Shown: positions 24,754 through 34,215, counted from the first letter of the stretch. The stretch: 64,000 nt of DNA from Clostridiales bacterium (GCA_004551945.1 SFPN01000009.1:1-64000); one strand, 5' to 3'. Numbers and translations are program-made. Notes: generated from the sequence alone by a model not told the origin.

Positions 24754-24759
24754 CCGGCG

Positions 24760-26670
24760 TTACCTTCTCTTCCGTCTGTGCCGGCGCACGCACCGCCGGA
24801 TCAGGAGAACCACCACCAGGATCAGCACCACCACAATGGCCAGCACCGCCAGGGTGATGCCGTTGGGGTTGGACAGCAGGTGGGTAAGGCTCCAGCTGTC
24901 ATCCACGGTCTTGCGTCCGTCCGGGCTGCTGTATTCCGGGGAGACGGTGCCCATGTCCGCCAGATAGGAGGCCAAGGCGTACCACTCTTTGATCTCATTG
25001 CCGTTCTCATCGTGGAGGATATAGGCTTCCAGATCGGTGATCTCATTGCCCTGGGCGTCCCGGGGGGTAATGCTCAGAATACCGAAGGATTTTTCATTCA
25101 CCGCTCCCAGCATCTGCCCGCAGTACAGGCCGGTGACCACCCGGTACAGCTTGTCATCCTGAAGGGGGATCTCCGAGCCGTCCTCCAGAATCTGGGCGCA
25201 CTGGGTCACCCGGTTAAAGAGCATCCGGTGGGGGTTGAAGGTGAAGGACATGCCGGAGACATACAGCTGGGCGGCGGGCATCAGGGATGTTACAGAAGCA
25301 TCCACCTCAAAGGCGTTTTTCAGATCCTCACCGGTGATCCAGACGGACACCAGGGGGTACCCGGGTATGCCGTCCGCCCCGATCCCCAGAGAGGAGACAT
25401 TGAACACATCCGACGCCGTCAGTTCTCCCACCGGCAGGGACTCCCGGATGACGCCGGCAGCGGTGAGGGCAATGTCCACTGGCACCCCGTCCTCGCCCTC
25501 TGCCTGCCGTACCGCCCAGCGGTAGGAATCGGCGATGAGGTTGCCCAGGGCAGACTCCCGGTGCTGGGCATACAGGTCGTCTACACTGTCAAAGGAATAG
25601 GGATTGTTCACCAGGACCTGGTCGAAGGTTAAGCCGCCGAACTGCATGAGGTAGCTTTCCTCCACCAGGTCTTTGTATGATTCGATCTGGGCATCCATGG
25701 CCTCGGACTCTGCCAGGCTGTCGTCAATGGGGACAAGCTGGTAGTCCGCCTGGGAGAGATTGTCTCCCTCCCGGTTCAGGGTCAGAACGCCCAGGTTCTT
25801 GCAGTACTCCCCGGCGGAGACGATATAGGTCCCGTTGGTGTAAATGGGCTCCTCCAGGGTGGTGTGGGAGTGGCCGGAGACGATCACGTCAATGCCGTCC
25901 ACCTTCTCCGCCAGCTTTTCGTCCTCAGAGCTTGCCTTGTTCTCGCTGGTACCGCTGTGGGACAGGCAGACCACCACCCGGGGCTCCGGGACTTCCGCCT
26001 GGATCTGCTCCACCACCTGCCGGGCCGTGTCGATGGGGTCCTCCAGGATCATGCCGGACATGGGGGCGCAGGCGTCGGAGTTCTCTCCCATGATTCCAAA
26101 GACCGCAAAGTTGACCCCACCCCGTTCAATAACGGTGTAATCCTCCACGCCGCACCGGTCGAAGGCAGTCCAGACGGCTGCGGCGTCCTGGTCGTACCCC
26201 TCCTGACCCTCCACGGGGGGCTTGTAGTTTGCCTCCACAATGGCGGGCAGAGGCTCTCCGCTGTCTGCGGCGGCGTTCAGCATGCTGGCAAGCCCTGCGG
26301 CCCGGTAGTCATACTCGTGGTTGCCGAAGGTGACGGCGTCATAACCCAGCGCACCCAGGGACCGCAGCTCTGAGGCCTGGTCTGCATAGATGGTCTGGAA
26401 CAGGGTACCCATGGAGAAGTCCCCAGCGTCTACCAGCAGCGCGTCCGGATGCAGGAGCTTCTGCTGGTCGATGGCCGTTTTCAGCCGGGCAAAGCCCCCG
26501 TAGGATTTGCCGGTTTCGTCAGAAGCCGGCAGCAGGTGAGAGTGCATGTCGTGGGTAAAGAGGATGGTAACCGTCTCGCCGGTTTCCGCCGGCGCAGCCA
26601 GCGCAGCGGGCACCAGACCCACCAGCAGCTGCACTGTCAAAAGCACACACATAATTCGTCGCTTGACCAT
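24760..26670 (-). CDS. Surface-anchored 5'-nucleotidase / metallophosphatase
   Basis: A 636-residue exported protein. A signal peptide (VLLTVQLLVGLVPAALA) precedes a calcineurin-like metal site (LFTHDMHSH, VDAGDF, FGNHEYD, VSGHSHT), then a C-terminal 5'-nucleotidase domain (NLIADSYRWAV, NVSSLGIG). A single membrane helix near residues 605-625 followed by an Arg-rich tail (RRCVRRHRRKRR) anchors it at the cell surface. It probably removes phosphate from nucleotides or related esters outside the cell. Confidence 0.92.
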   Translation of the reverse strand: MVKRRIMCVLLTVQLLVGLVPAALAAPAETGETVTILFTHDMHSHLLPASDETGKSYGGFARLKTAIDQQKLLHPDALLVDAGDFSMGTLFQTIYADQASELRSLGALGYDAVTFGNHEYDYRAAGLASMLNAAADSGEPLPAIVEANYKPPVEGQEGYDQDAAAVWTAFDRCGVEDYTVIERGGVNFAVFGIMGENSDACAPMSGMILEDPIDTARQVVEQIQAEVPEPRVVVCLSHSGTSENKASSEDEKLAEKVDGIDVIVSGHSHTTLEEPIYTNGTYIVSAGEYCKNLGVLTLNREGDNLSQADYQLVPIDDSLAESEAMDAQIESYKDLVEESYLMQFGGLTFDQVLVNNPYSFDSVDDLYAQHRESALGNLIADSYRWAVRQAEGEDGVPVDIALTAAGVIRESLPVGELTASDVFNVSSLGIGADGIPGYPLVSVWITGEDLKNAFEVDASVTSLMPAAQLYVSGMSFTFNPHRMLFNRVTQCAQILEDGSEIPLQDDKLYRVVTGLYCGQMLGAVNEKSFGILSITPRDAQGNEITDLEAYILHDENGNEIKEWYALASYLADMGTVSPEYSSPDGRKTVDDSWSLTHLLSNPNGITLAVLAIVVVLILVVVLLIRRCVRRHRRKRR

Positions 26671-26758
26671 TCAACACACGTCCTTTTTCAGTTTGTTGTA
26701 TTTTGCATAGTGTACCATATTCCGCCGGTGCAGGCAATCCTACAAACCAAACCCTTCA

Positions 26759-26794
26759 CCCCCATCCAGGCAGTATGTTCTGCCCGGATGGGGG
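26759..26794 (+). other. Orphan terminator-like hairpin between divergent genes
   Basis: CCCCCATCC-A-GGCAG pairs with CTGCC-C-GGATGGGGG (one A-C mismatch) around a six-base loop; CTTCTTTT follows. No annotated plus-strand gene ends here, so it may end a short RNA or be a leader structure. Confidence 0.55.
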
Positions 26795-26941
26795 CTTCTT
26801 TTGGAAAAGTCTGTCGAAAAATCCCGGATTAGGGTGGGATTTTTCCTCTGTCTCTGGTATAATGGGAATTGTTGGACCGGCCAGGGCAAGCTGACCGGCC
26901 CGGCCCCTGTACGAAAGAGGCACAAACGAAGGGAGATTCTT

Positions 26942-28186
26942 ATGAAAAAACGCATGACCGCTCTCCTGCTGGTGGTATGCCTGATCGCGGCGGTGCTGCC
27001 CACCACCGTATCTGCCGCATCCACAAATCAGGAGACGATATGGAACTACTTACGGGCCCAGGGCTTCTCCGCTGCCGGAGTAGCCGGCATCATGGGCAAC
27101 CTGGAGGCCGAGTCCGGCTACCTGCCCAACAACATGGAGGACACCGCCAACCGGAAGTCCGGCTTCAGCGACGCCCAGTTCACCGAAGGGGTGGACAGCG
27201 GCGAGATCACCAGGGAGGAGTTCATCTCCTCCGACCGCTTCGGCGTGTGTACCTGCAACCCCACCGGCAGCCCCACCGGGCAGGAGTATGGCTACGGCCT
27301 GGCCCAGTGGACCTTCACCACCCGAAAGGCCGCCCTGTATGACTTTGCCAAGAGCAGAGGGGTCAGCATCGCGGACCTGACCATGCAGCTGGACTTCATG
27401 ATCGGGGAGATGAGCAGCTCGCTCAAATCCTATCTGAAAAGCGCCACCGACGTGGAGGATGCCTGCGTCACCTTCCACAATGATTACGAGCGGTCCTCCG
27501 CCACCGCGTTCATGCTCACCGGGCGGGTGAACAGGGCCATCAGTGTCTACAACAAGTATTCCGGTTCCACTTATGTGAAGCCGGGAACCGTTCACTTCCC
27601 CAAGGTCGCCGTCTACACCCAGGGCCAGTTCACCGACGTGTCCGCTTCTGAATGGTACACCGGAAGCGTTGCGTCGGCGGTGGAGTTCGGCCTCATGAAG
27701 GGCAACGGCCCCTCGACCTTCAATCCCACCGGCAATGTGACCATCGCGGAGGCCGTTACCATGGCGGCCCGAATCCACAGCATCTACACCACCGGCGGAG
27801 AGTCCTTTGTCCAGAAGAGCGGCCAGGCCTGGTACCAGGTCTACCTGGACTACGCCTATCAGAACGGCATCATCAGCCAGAGTGACTATACCTGCGACGT
27901 GAACCAAAAGATCACCCGGGCAAAGTTTGCAGCGATCTTCGCCAAGGCCCTGCCGGAAAAAGCGCTGGTTACCAAGAACACTGTGGCGGACGCCAAGATT
28001 CCCGACGTGCCCATGTCCGCAACCTATGCCGCCGCCGTATATCAGCTCTACCGGGCCGGTATCCTTTCCGGCAGCGATGAGGCAGGCAGCTTCTATCCCC
28101 AGAATACCATCCGGCGGGCAGAGGCCGCCGCCGTGGTCTCCCGAATGGCAGACAGCGACAACCGGGTAGCAGTTTCTCTGCCCTGA
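26942..28186 (+). CDS. Exported phage-tail-lysozyme-like protein with SLH repeats
   Basis: A 414-residue exported protein with a signal peptide (cleavage after TTVSAA). Residues about 28-200 resemble the phage tail-tip lysozyme domain: IWNYLRAQGFSAAGVAGIMGNLEAESGY with Glu residues placed as in lysozymes, and EYGYGLAQWT. From about 205 on, S-layer homology segments follow (FTDVSASEWYTGSVASAVEFGLMKG, WYQVYLDYAYQNGII, TYAAAVYQLYRAGILSG), which would hold it to cell-wall polymers. A cell-wall-remodelling hydrolase is likely. TATAAT at 26858-26863 is a good -10, with a weak -35. Confidence 0.85.
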   Translation: MKKRMTALLLVVCLIAAVLPTTVSAASTNQETIWNYLRAQGFSAAGVAGIMGNLEAESGYLPNNMEDTANRKSGFSDAQFTEGVDSGEITREEFISSDRFGVCTCNPTGSPTGQEYGYGLAQWTFTTRKAALYDFAKSRGVSIADLTMQLDFMIGEMSSSLKSYLKSATDVEDACVTFHNDYERSSATAFMLTGRVNRAISVYNKYSGSTYVKPGTVHFPKVAVYTQGQFTDVSASEWYTGSVASAVEFGLMKGNGPSTFNPTGNVTIAEAVTMAARIHSIYTTGGESFVQKSGQAWYQVYLDYAYQNGIISQSDYTCDVNQKITRAKFAAIFAKALPEKALVTKNTVADAKIPDVPMSATYAAAVYQLYRAGILSGSDEAGSFYPQNTIRRAEAAAVVSRMADSDNRVAVSLP

Positions 28187-28203
28187 ATCCCCGACGAAAA
28201 AAG

Positions 28204-28249
28204 AAAACCCGGAATCCCGCAGCAGCGCGGGATTCCGGGTTTTTCTTTT
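28204..28249. terminator. Bidirectional terminator between convergent genes
   Basis: A 17-bp perfect stem (AAAACCCGGAATCCCGC with its complement) around a six-base loop, with A-rich sequence before and T-rich sequence after. Confidence 0.92.
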
Positions 28250-28253
28250 TGGT

Positions 28254-29018
28254 TCAGATTCTTCGCAGGCCCTCCCAGCAGGCCATCACAACGCCGTTGG
28301 GGAGGAACTTGCTGCCCACCCGCTGAACCAGAGAGGGAAGACCGCAGGTGGTCACAGGCAGCACCTTGCTGTCCCGCAGGGCCCGTCGGGCCACCGTTTC
28401 CGGTTTGAGGGCAAAGGGATAGCTGCGCACCGTCCGCCCGTTTTGAGTGTCCTTGGCAACGTCGATAAACTCTGTCTTAATCCAACCGGGGCACACCGCC
28501 GTAACCCGGATGCCCCGGGGGGCCACCTCCCAGCGCAGCGCCCGGCTGTAGCTGAGAAGAAATGCCTTGGTGGCCGCGTACACGTTCAGGCCGGGGAGCG
28601 GCTGAAAAGCCGCCGAGGAGCAGATCTCCAGCACCCGGCCTCCCCGCTTCATGTAGGGGAGCACCGCTTCCGTCAGGTTCACCGCGGCCTTGCAATTTAA
28701 GTCGATCATGCCGCTGACCTCTTTCCGGCTGAGATCCGCATAGGTGCCGAACTTGCCAAAGCCCGCAGAGTTAATGAGAATGTGTACCTCCGGCTGGGTT
28801 TCCTCCAGAAGGGCTGCCAGCTGCTCCATGCTCTCCGGCTGGACCAGATCCAGCGCCAGCGGCCGCAGAGGGGTTTTCAGCTCACTGGCCAGAGCCTCCA
28901 TCCGGTCAGCCCGGCGGGCCACGCCCCAGAATTCATCCAGGCCGCCCTGCTGGTCCAGCCGCCGGAGAAACGCCGCGCCCAGCCCGGAGGACGCACCTGT
29001 TACAATGGCAATTTTCAT
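28254..29018 (-). CDS. Short-chain dehydrogenase/reductase
   Basis: A 254-residue NAD(P)-dependent oxidoreductase. Cofactor-binding TGASSGLGAAF, NSAG, the catalytic Ser in EICSSAAFQPLPG and YAATK (Tyr-x3-Lys) are in place. The substrate is not deducible; the sequence resembles general DltE-type short-chain dehydrogenases. It stands alone, with its 3' end at the shared terminator. Confidence 0.92.
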   Translation of the reverse strand: MKIAIVTGASSGLGAAFLRRLDQQGGLDEFWGVARRADRMEALASELKTPLRPLALDLVQPESMEQLAALLEETQPEVHILINSAGFGKFGTYADLSRKEVSGMIDLNCKAAVNLTEAVLPYMKRGGRVLEICSSAAFQPLPGLNVYAATKAFLLSYSRALRWEVAPRGIRVTAVCPGWIKTEFIDVAKDTQNGRTVRSYPFALKPETVARRALRDSKVLPVTTCGLPSLVQRVGSKFLPNGVVMACWEGLRRI

Positions 29019-29126
29019 CCTGTATCTCTCCCCCTCAGATTCCGTCTACCCGTTTTACCGGCGTTCACAACCTTATTTTAGTCCGTTTTCCAGGAAAATA
29101 CAACGGGCAGGGCCTGGGGGAGATAA

Positions 29127-29885
29127 TTATTTCAGGGCTGCCCCCCGGATGTTGGCCTGGCGGACCAGCAGCCAGGCCAGGAAAGCAAACACCGCGGCAA
29201 TCACCAGAAAGATCAGCATCCCGGCCCAGGGGGAGGAGAGGAAGAACCAGACCAGCTCCTTCAGCAGGTTCAGCAGCGGGGTCAGAGGCTCCCGGAAGTA
29301 GTACCCCAGGGAGGGCAGGCCCGTGAGCAGCACCGGGATGGAAAGGCCGGCCAAAACGCACCCCAGCTTGTTCAGCCGCCAGAACAGGAAGGTGAGGAAG
29401 AGGCCCGCGGCAAAGCAGCAGAGCATCAGGGTGGCGTTAAAGAGAACGGAGACGAGATGCTGGGCTGCCGAGGTGAAGGCCATCTGATCCAGATAGATCA
29501 TAACGTAGAGATCAGAGACGGCAACGTTGCCGCCGCTCAGGGCTTGGGTCCCGCTGATGAGCACTGCGCCGGCCAGTCCCAGCAGCAGGGACGCCAGAAC
29601 GGAGCTTACCAGAAGCCCCAGGAAAGAGGTCCGCCGGCTGACTCCCATCTGCACCCCCAGGCGAAGAGCCTGCCGAGGCAGGACGATGCCGAAAACGAAA
29701 AGAAAGACCGCGCTGGCAAAGCCGTAGCCATTGTACTGGACGACGCCTTTCCCCCAGGAAACCGAGATGTAGAAGGAGCCTGAAAACAGCAGGATAAGAA
29801 AGATATTGACGCCCAAAAAGACGGCCCCGGACAGCAGGTACTCCCGCATCTGATACCGCAGGGTGGGTTTAATGCTCGTAACCAT
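29127..29885 (-). CDS. ABC transporter permease (ABC-2-like)
   Basis: A 252-residue protein with about six membrane helices and no recognisable enzymatic motif. It is encoded downstream of an ABC ATPase that it overlaps by 17 bases, and both follow a YtrA-type GntR regulator, the usual order of small YtrB/YtrC-like exporters. It is the membrane half of that transporter; substrate unknown. Confidence 0.82.
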   Translation of the reverse strand: MVTSIKPTLRYQMREYLLSGAVFLGVNIFLILLFSGSFYISVSWGKGVVQYNGYGFASAVFLFVFGIVLPRQALRLGVQMGVSRRTSFLGLLVSSVLASLLLGLAGAVLISGTQALSGGNVAVSDLYVMIYLDQMAFTSAAQHLVSVLFNATLMLCCFAAGLFLTFLFWRLNKLGCVLAGLSIPVLLTGLPSLGYYFREPLTPLLNLLKELVWFFLSSPWAGMLIFLVIAAVFAFLAWLLVRQANIRGAALK

Positions 29886-30756
29886 AAGATCCTTCCTTTC
29901 TCTCCTGGTCCTCCGCTTCCTGGAGGCTGATAAAGTAGTCCTGTAACCGCAGGGGGCTCTGCTCCAGCCCCACGGGGAGGCTTCCCTCGGGCCGGCCCTG
30001 GATGCTGACGGTTTTCAGCCCACCCAGAGCGTGGGCGGTGAGAACCTGACGCCCGGCGGCGTAGTCGTCCACCAGCCCGGAAGGGCCGGAAACGGTGTAA
30101 GCGTTGGCCATGAGTTCCTCTGTGGGGGCATCCCGGAGGACCCGCCCCTCCCGGAGGATGATGGTGTGGTCGATGAGGTTTTCCACCTCGGAAATCAGGT
30201 GGGTGGAGAGAAGAATGGTGCTGTCTCCCTGGGCAAACTTCTCCACCAGCAGCCGGTAGAACAGATCCCGGTGCTGAGCATCCAGGCCCAGAACCGGCTC
30301 ATCAAAGATGAGGTAGGGGGTGTTGACGCTGAGGCACAGGATCAGCCGGAAGATGGAGGAATACCCGGTGGACAGGGCGGTGATCTTCTTTTTCAGGGGC
30401 AGACCGAACTGTCTGGCCAGGTCCAGGGCATAATCCTGGTCAAAGCTGGGGTAGAACCAGGACATGGTGCGAAAGGCCCGCCCCACCCTCATGTCATCGG
30501 GGAAAAAGTTCTGCTCGCCCACCAGAAAAATCTGGTGCAGGGCCTCATCGTTGTTCTGCACGGGCATGCCGTCCACCAGCACCTGTCCCTGGTCCGGCCG
30601 CTGCCGGTCGGTGAGGATGCTAAGCAGGGTGGTCTTGCCGGCACCATTGCTGCCCAGCAGGCCGTAGATATGGCCGGGCTCCAGGGTCAGGGAAACCTGG
30701 TCCAGGGCGGTGGTTTTTCCAAAGGTTTTTGAGATGTTCTGCAATTCAATGGACAT
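29869..30756 (-). CDS. ABC transporter ATP-binding protein
   Basis: A 295-residue ATPase. Walker A GSNGAGKTT, Walker B YLIFDEPVLGLDA and the switch His in STHLISEVE are clear; the signature is the variant LSTGYSSIFRL instead of LSGGQ. Residues after about 215 form a C-terminal extension typical of YtrB-like exporters. It energises the adjoining permease, and is coupled to the upstream regulator by an 11-base overlap. Confidence 0.92.
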   Translation of the reverse strand: MSIELQNISKTFGKTTALDQVSLTLEPGHIYGLLGSNGAGKTTLLSILTDRQRPDQGQVLVDGMPVQNNDEALHQIFLVGEQNFFPDDMRVGRAFRTMSWFYPSFDQDYALDLARQFGLPLKKKITALSTGYSSIFRLILCLSVNTPYLIFDEPVLGLDAQHRDLFYRLLVEKFAQGDSTILLSTHLISEVENLIDHTIILREGRVLRDAPTEELMANAYTVSGPSGLVDDYAAGRQVLTAHALGGLKTVSIQGRPEGSLPVGLEQSPLRLQDYFISLQEAEDQERKEGSYGYEH

Positions 30757-31114
30757 CGTAAAATCCCCTCCTAATGAGATCGATGAGCTGATCCAGGGTC
30801 AGGCCAAGGTTCTTGGCCTCCCGCACCAGGGTCTCGACGTAGTCGTGATAAAAGTCCTCAGACCGCCGCTTCCGCAGGGTCTCCCGGGCACCCTCCGCCA
30901 CAAACATACCGATGCCCCGCTTCTTGTAGAGCAGGCCGTCGTTCACCAGCAGGTTGATCCCTTTCAGGGCGGTGGCGGGGTTAATTTTGTAGGTGGCCGC
31001 AAACTCTGTGATGGACGGCACCTGGCTGCCCTCCGGGTAAGCGCCGGAGAGGATGCCAGCCTCCAGCTGTTCCGCCAGCTGAAGAAAAATGGGTTTTTCT
31101 CCCTGAAACTGCAA
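30746..31114 (-). CDS. GntR-family regulator, YtrA type
   Basis: A 122-residue protein: a winged HTH (PIFLQLAEQLEAGILSGAYPEGSQVPSITEFAATYKINPATALKGINLLVNDGLLYKKRGIGMFV) followed by a short helical tail as in the YtrA subfamily. It likely represses its own operon and responds to a cell-envelope signal. The start is TTG, eight bases after AAGGAGG on the minus strand. No in-frame ATG has a ribosome site. Gene order regulator-ATPase-permease is typical. Confidence 0.85.
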   Translation of the reverse strand: MQFQGEKPIFLQLAEQLEAGILSGAYPEGSQVPSITEFAATYKINPATALKGINLLVNDGLLYKKRGIGMFVAEGARETLRKRRSEDFYHDYVETLVREAKNLGLTLDQLIDLIRRGFYDVH

Positions 31115-31129
31115 GGAGGTTACCTCCTT
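31113..31129 (-). promoter_or_regulatory. Palindrome covering the GntR ribosome site and start codon
   Basis: AAGGAGGT-T-ACCTCCTT is an 8-1-8 inverted repeat. On the mRNA the first arm is the Shine-Dalgarno sequence and the second abuts the TTG start, so it could hide the ribosome site in a hairpin (7 bp with a three-base loop) or serve as an operator. Confidence 0.7.
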
Positions 31130-31172
31130 TCTTCTTGACTGGTTGATTACTTGACTAACTAACCGCAGGACC

Positions 31173-31201
31173 AAAATATCATGGCTTATTTCGTTTGTCA
31201 A
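31173..31201 (-). promoter_or_regulatory. Promoter of the GntR-ABC operon
   Basis: On the minus strand a perfect TTGACA, a 17-base spacer and TATTTT, about 60 bases before the start codon. Two AGTCAAG direct repeats lie between promoter and gene and could be regulator contacts. Confidence 0.82.
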
Positions 31202-31291
31202 CAAGAAACTGACAATTCGTTCAAAATTTTTTGCGCACATTCCCCGGGACGGCGGGAAACCTTAAATCTGAGACGTCTTTGGCGGGACCCA

Positions 31292-31320
31292 TTGACAGGT
31301 TCCAAAATGTGGGGTAAAGT
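31292..31320 (+). promoter_or_regulatory. Promoter of the M13 peptidase gene
   Basis: TTGACA, a 17-base spacer and TAAAGT, 45 bases before the start codon. Confidence 0.78.
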
Positions 31321-31364
31321 CACACTGAGGACGGACAAAAAACACAGGAGAAAGAGGGAATCTC

Positions 31365-33737
31365 ATGAACTGGCGAAAGCGATGGTCCGCCCTTTTCCTG
31401 GCCGCTTCGCTTCTGCTGGCCTGCATCCCCGGCGCGGGAGCGGCCCAGACCGAGGAGTATCTCACCCGGGGTGAGACAGCCGGCCTGCTGCTGGAAGCAG
31501 CCCAGGACTACAACCCGGATATTTGCTATGGGGACATTTTACAGGGCTATCCCAACGGAGACCTGGACGAGCAGGGTCTGGTCACCCGGGTGCAGGCTCT
31601 GGTGATGCTCCAGCGGGCCTTCGGCGGCCTGACGGAGCCCAAAGGGGACAACGCCCGCAGCGGCTGTCCCACGTCCGGCTTCACCGACGTGCCCGCATGG
31701 GCGGCGGAGGAGCTGGCGGAGGTCTTTGCCGCAGGCATCGTAGCCGGCACCACGGAAACCACCTTTTCCCCCGGAGACAGGATCACCCGTGAGCAGCTGG
31801 ACCTGCTGCTCCGCCGGACCTTCGCCCTGGAGGGCAGCAGCCTGAAGGACGACTTCTATGCCGCGGTAAACAAGCAGGCCCTGGACAACAGCCAGATCCT
31901 GCCCGGCTACCCCGGCACCGGCGCGTTCACTGATCTGTCGGTTTCCGTGCAGAACGACGTGACTGCCATCATTCAGGAGCTGGTTCAGACCGGAGGCAAG
32001 ACAGCAGGGGAGAAGAAAATCGTCACCCTCTACCAAAACATCCTGGATATAGATGCCCGGAATTCGTCGGGCATCACACCCATTCGGCCCTATCTGACGG
32101 CCATTGACCAGGCCCAAACCCTGGAGGAGCTGATGGCCGCTCACGTCCAGGTTCAGAAGGACCTGGCAGCTTCTCTGCTGCTGGATTTCGACCTCACCGT
32201 TGACGCCAGGGACAGCAACGCCTTCCTTCTCACCTTCGACGGCCTGTCCCCCATGCTGGGGCAGAGCGGCTACGGGGCAGGCGCATCAGAAACCCAGAAG
32301 CAGGCCTATAAAGCCTATCTGGAAACCCTTTTCACCCTCTCCGGTCAGAGCAAGGAGGAGGCCGCCCGGGCGGCAGTTCTCATCTGGCAGACAGATCCCG
32401 CGCTGGCGGCAGCCTCCCTCACCACCCAGGAGCTGGCGGATGTGGACAAAACCTACCATATCTACACCATGGACCAGCTTCGGGCCATGTTCCCCGGGGC
32501 AGAGCTGGACGCTCTCTTTGCCGCCTCCGGCCTGGAGCAGACAGACCGGATTCTGGTGAGCGACCCCGGCAAACTCCAGGCCATCGCGGCACTTTTTGAC
32601 CCGGAAAGGACCCCCAACTCCCTGGAAATTCTCAAGTCGTACGCCCGGCTGACCCTGCTGAACACCTTCGGGCCTATGCTGGGCCAGGCTTTTACCGATG
32701 CAGCCAGTACCTTCCAGCAGAGCTACCTGGGCATTGCCGGGGGCCTGTCTCTGGAGGGCACTGCCTCCCAGTATATCCAAGCCTTCCTGGGGGACTACCT
32801 GGGAAAGGTCTATGCAGACCGCTGCTTCTCTGCCTCTGCCAAGAAAGAGGTGGAGAGCATGGCCCGGGATATTCTGGCAGTCTACCGGGACCGCATTCAG
32901 GCGCTGGACTGGATGAGCAGCGCCACCAAGGCCAAAGCCATCCGGAAGCTGGACACCATGACCCTTCACATTGGCTATCCCGACACCTGGGAAGATCCCC
33001 TGGAGGGAGTAAACCTGCTGACGGCAGGGGAGGGAGGCAGCTTCTTCCAGAACGCGGTGGCCATCGTCCAGGCCGGCAGGCAGGCCCTGGCAGAGCGGCA
33101 GCAGGAAGGCCCGGACAAGGACCAGTGGGTTATGACCCCCTATACGGTCAACGCCTGCTACACCCCCACAGAAAACACCATCACCTTCCCGGCAGGCATC
33201 CTTCAGCCTCCCTTCTACGATAAAAACGTCTCCTATGAGGAAAACCTGGGCAGCATCGGCTATGTGATTGCCCACGAAATCACCCACGCCTTCGACAACA
33301 ACGGAGCCAAGTTCGACGAAAACGGCAACGCCGCCGGTTGGTGGACGGCGGCGGACTATGCCGCCTTTCAGGCTCTTTGCCAGCGGGTGGTGACCCTCTA
33401 CGACGGCAGAGAGAGCGCCCCCGGCATTGTCTGCAACGGGGAACTGACCCTCTCAGAGAACATCGCTGACCTGGGAGCGGCCGCCTGCATCACCCAGCTG
33501 GAAGGAAAACAGGAAAACCCGGACTACGCTGCCCTCTATACCGCTATGGCCCGAATCTGGTGCTCCAGCTATCCCCGGGAAATGCGGCAGTATATGGCCC
33601 GGACGGATGTTCACGCGCCGGACAAGCTCCGGGGCAGCCTGGTGCTCCAGAACTTCGACCAGTTCTATGAGGCCTTCGGCATCACGGAAGGGGACGGCAT
33701 GTGGCTGGCCCCGGAGGACCGGGTGGTTATTTGGTAA
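31365..33737 (+). CDS. Exported M13 (neprilysin-like) metallopeptidase with SLH region
   Basis: A 790-residue exported zinc peptidase. The signal peptide contains LLAC, so it may be a lipoprotein, or be cut after AGAA. Residues about 35-150 carry S-layer homology-like segments (DILQGYPNGDLDEQGLVTRVQALVMLQRAF; FTDVPAWAAEELAEVFAAGIVAGT). From DDFYAAVNKQAL on it is an M13 peptidase: zinc motif HEITH with His637, Glu638 and His641, third ligand Glu698 in ENIADLG. It probably cleaves peptides at the cell surface. Confidence 0.93.
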   Translation: MNWRKRWSALFLAASLLLACIPGAGAAQTEEYLTRGETAGLLLEAAQDYNPDICYGDILQGYPNGDLDEQGLVTRVQALVMLQRAFGGLTEPKGDNARSGCPTSGFTDVPAWAAEELAEVFAAGIVAGTTETTFSPGDRITREQLDLLLRRTFALEGSSLKDDFYAAVNKQALDNSQILPGYPGTGAFTDLSVSVQNDVTAIIQELVQTGGKTAGEKKIVTLYQNILDIDARNSSGITPIRPYLTAIDQAQTLEELMAAHVQVQKDLAASLLLDFDLTVDARDSNAFLLTFDGLSPMLGQSGYGAGASETQKQAYKAYLETLFTLSGQSKEEAARAAVLIWQTDPALAAASLTTQELADVDKTYHIYTMDQLRAMFPGAELDALFAASGLEQTDRILVSDPGKLQAIAALFDPERTPNSLEILKSYARLTLLNTFGPMLGQAFTDAASTFQQSYLGIAGGLSLEGTASQYIQAFLGDYLGKVYADRCFSASAKKEVESMARDILAVYRDRIQALDWMSSATKAKAIRKLDTMTLHIGYPDTWEDPLEGVNLLTAGEGGSFFQNAVAIVQAGRQALAERQQEGPDKDQWVMTPYTVNACYTPTENTITFPAGILQPPFYDKNVSYEENLGSIGYVIAHEITHAFDNNGAKFDENGNAAGWWTAADYAAFQALCQRVVTLYDGRESAPGIVCNGELTLSENIADLGAAACITQLEGKQENPDYAALYTAMARIWCSSYPREMRQYMARTDVHAPDKLRGSLVLQNFDQFYEAFGITEGDGMWLAPEDRVVIW

Positions 33738-33758
33738 CGAATCAAAGGAAGTGCTGCA

Positions 33759-34163
33759 ATGAACCAAGATCTCTCCCATCTCAAAGAAAAATTTGTCAAT
33801 GACCTGTTTGTCTCCCAGGGGCTGGAGGCCGTGATTGACGAGGCCTCCTACGGCTACGCAAAATGCTCCATGGAAATTCAGCCCCGCCACTGCAACGCCC
33901 TGGGCATCCCCATGGGGGGCGCTGTCTTTACCCTGGCTGACTTCGCCTTTGCGGTGGCCGCCAATCAGGAGGGGCGGGATGTGGTCACCCAGGCCTCCCA
34001 GATTACTTTCCTGAAACCTGCAAAGGGGAAATACTTGACAGCCATTGCAAATCAAGTAAAAGATGGAAAACGGATCTGCTTTTACGAGGTAAAAGTGACC
34101 GACGACCTGGGCAACGACGTGGCCTTTGTCACCATCAACGGCTATGTAGTGAAGAACCCCTGA
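33759..34163 (+). CDS. PaaI-type hotdog thioesterase
   Basis: A 134-residue hotdog-fold protein of the PaaI family, which hydrolyses acyl-CoA thioesters. The active-site region PRHCNALGIPMGGAVFTLADFAFAVAAN has the His-Asn and GG features of the family. It follows the M13 gene by 21 bases with an AGGAAG ribosome site and may be co-transcribed. Substrate unknown. Confidence 0.88.
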   Translation: MNQDLSHLKEKFVNDLFVSQGLEAVIDEASYGYAKCSMEIQPRHCNALGIPMGGAVFTLADFAFAVAANQEGRDVVTQASQITFLKPAKGKYLTAIANQVKDGKRICFYEVKVTDDLGNDVAFVTINGYVVKNP

Positions 34164-34170
34164 TCGCGCA

Positions 34171-34210
34171 AAAAAACAGGCTCTGCCGAACTGGGCAGAG
34201 CCTGTTTTTT
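34171..34210. terminator. Bidirectional terminator between thioesterase and dapA
   Basis: A 17-bp perfect stem that includes A and T runs on either side (AAAAAACAGGCTCTGCC with its complement), loop GAACTG. Confidence 0.95.
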
Positions 34211-34215
34211 ATCCA

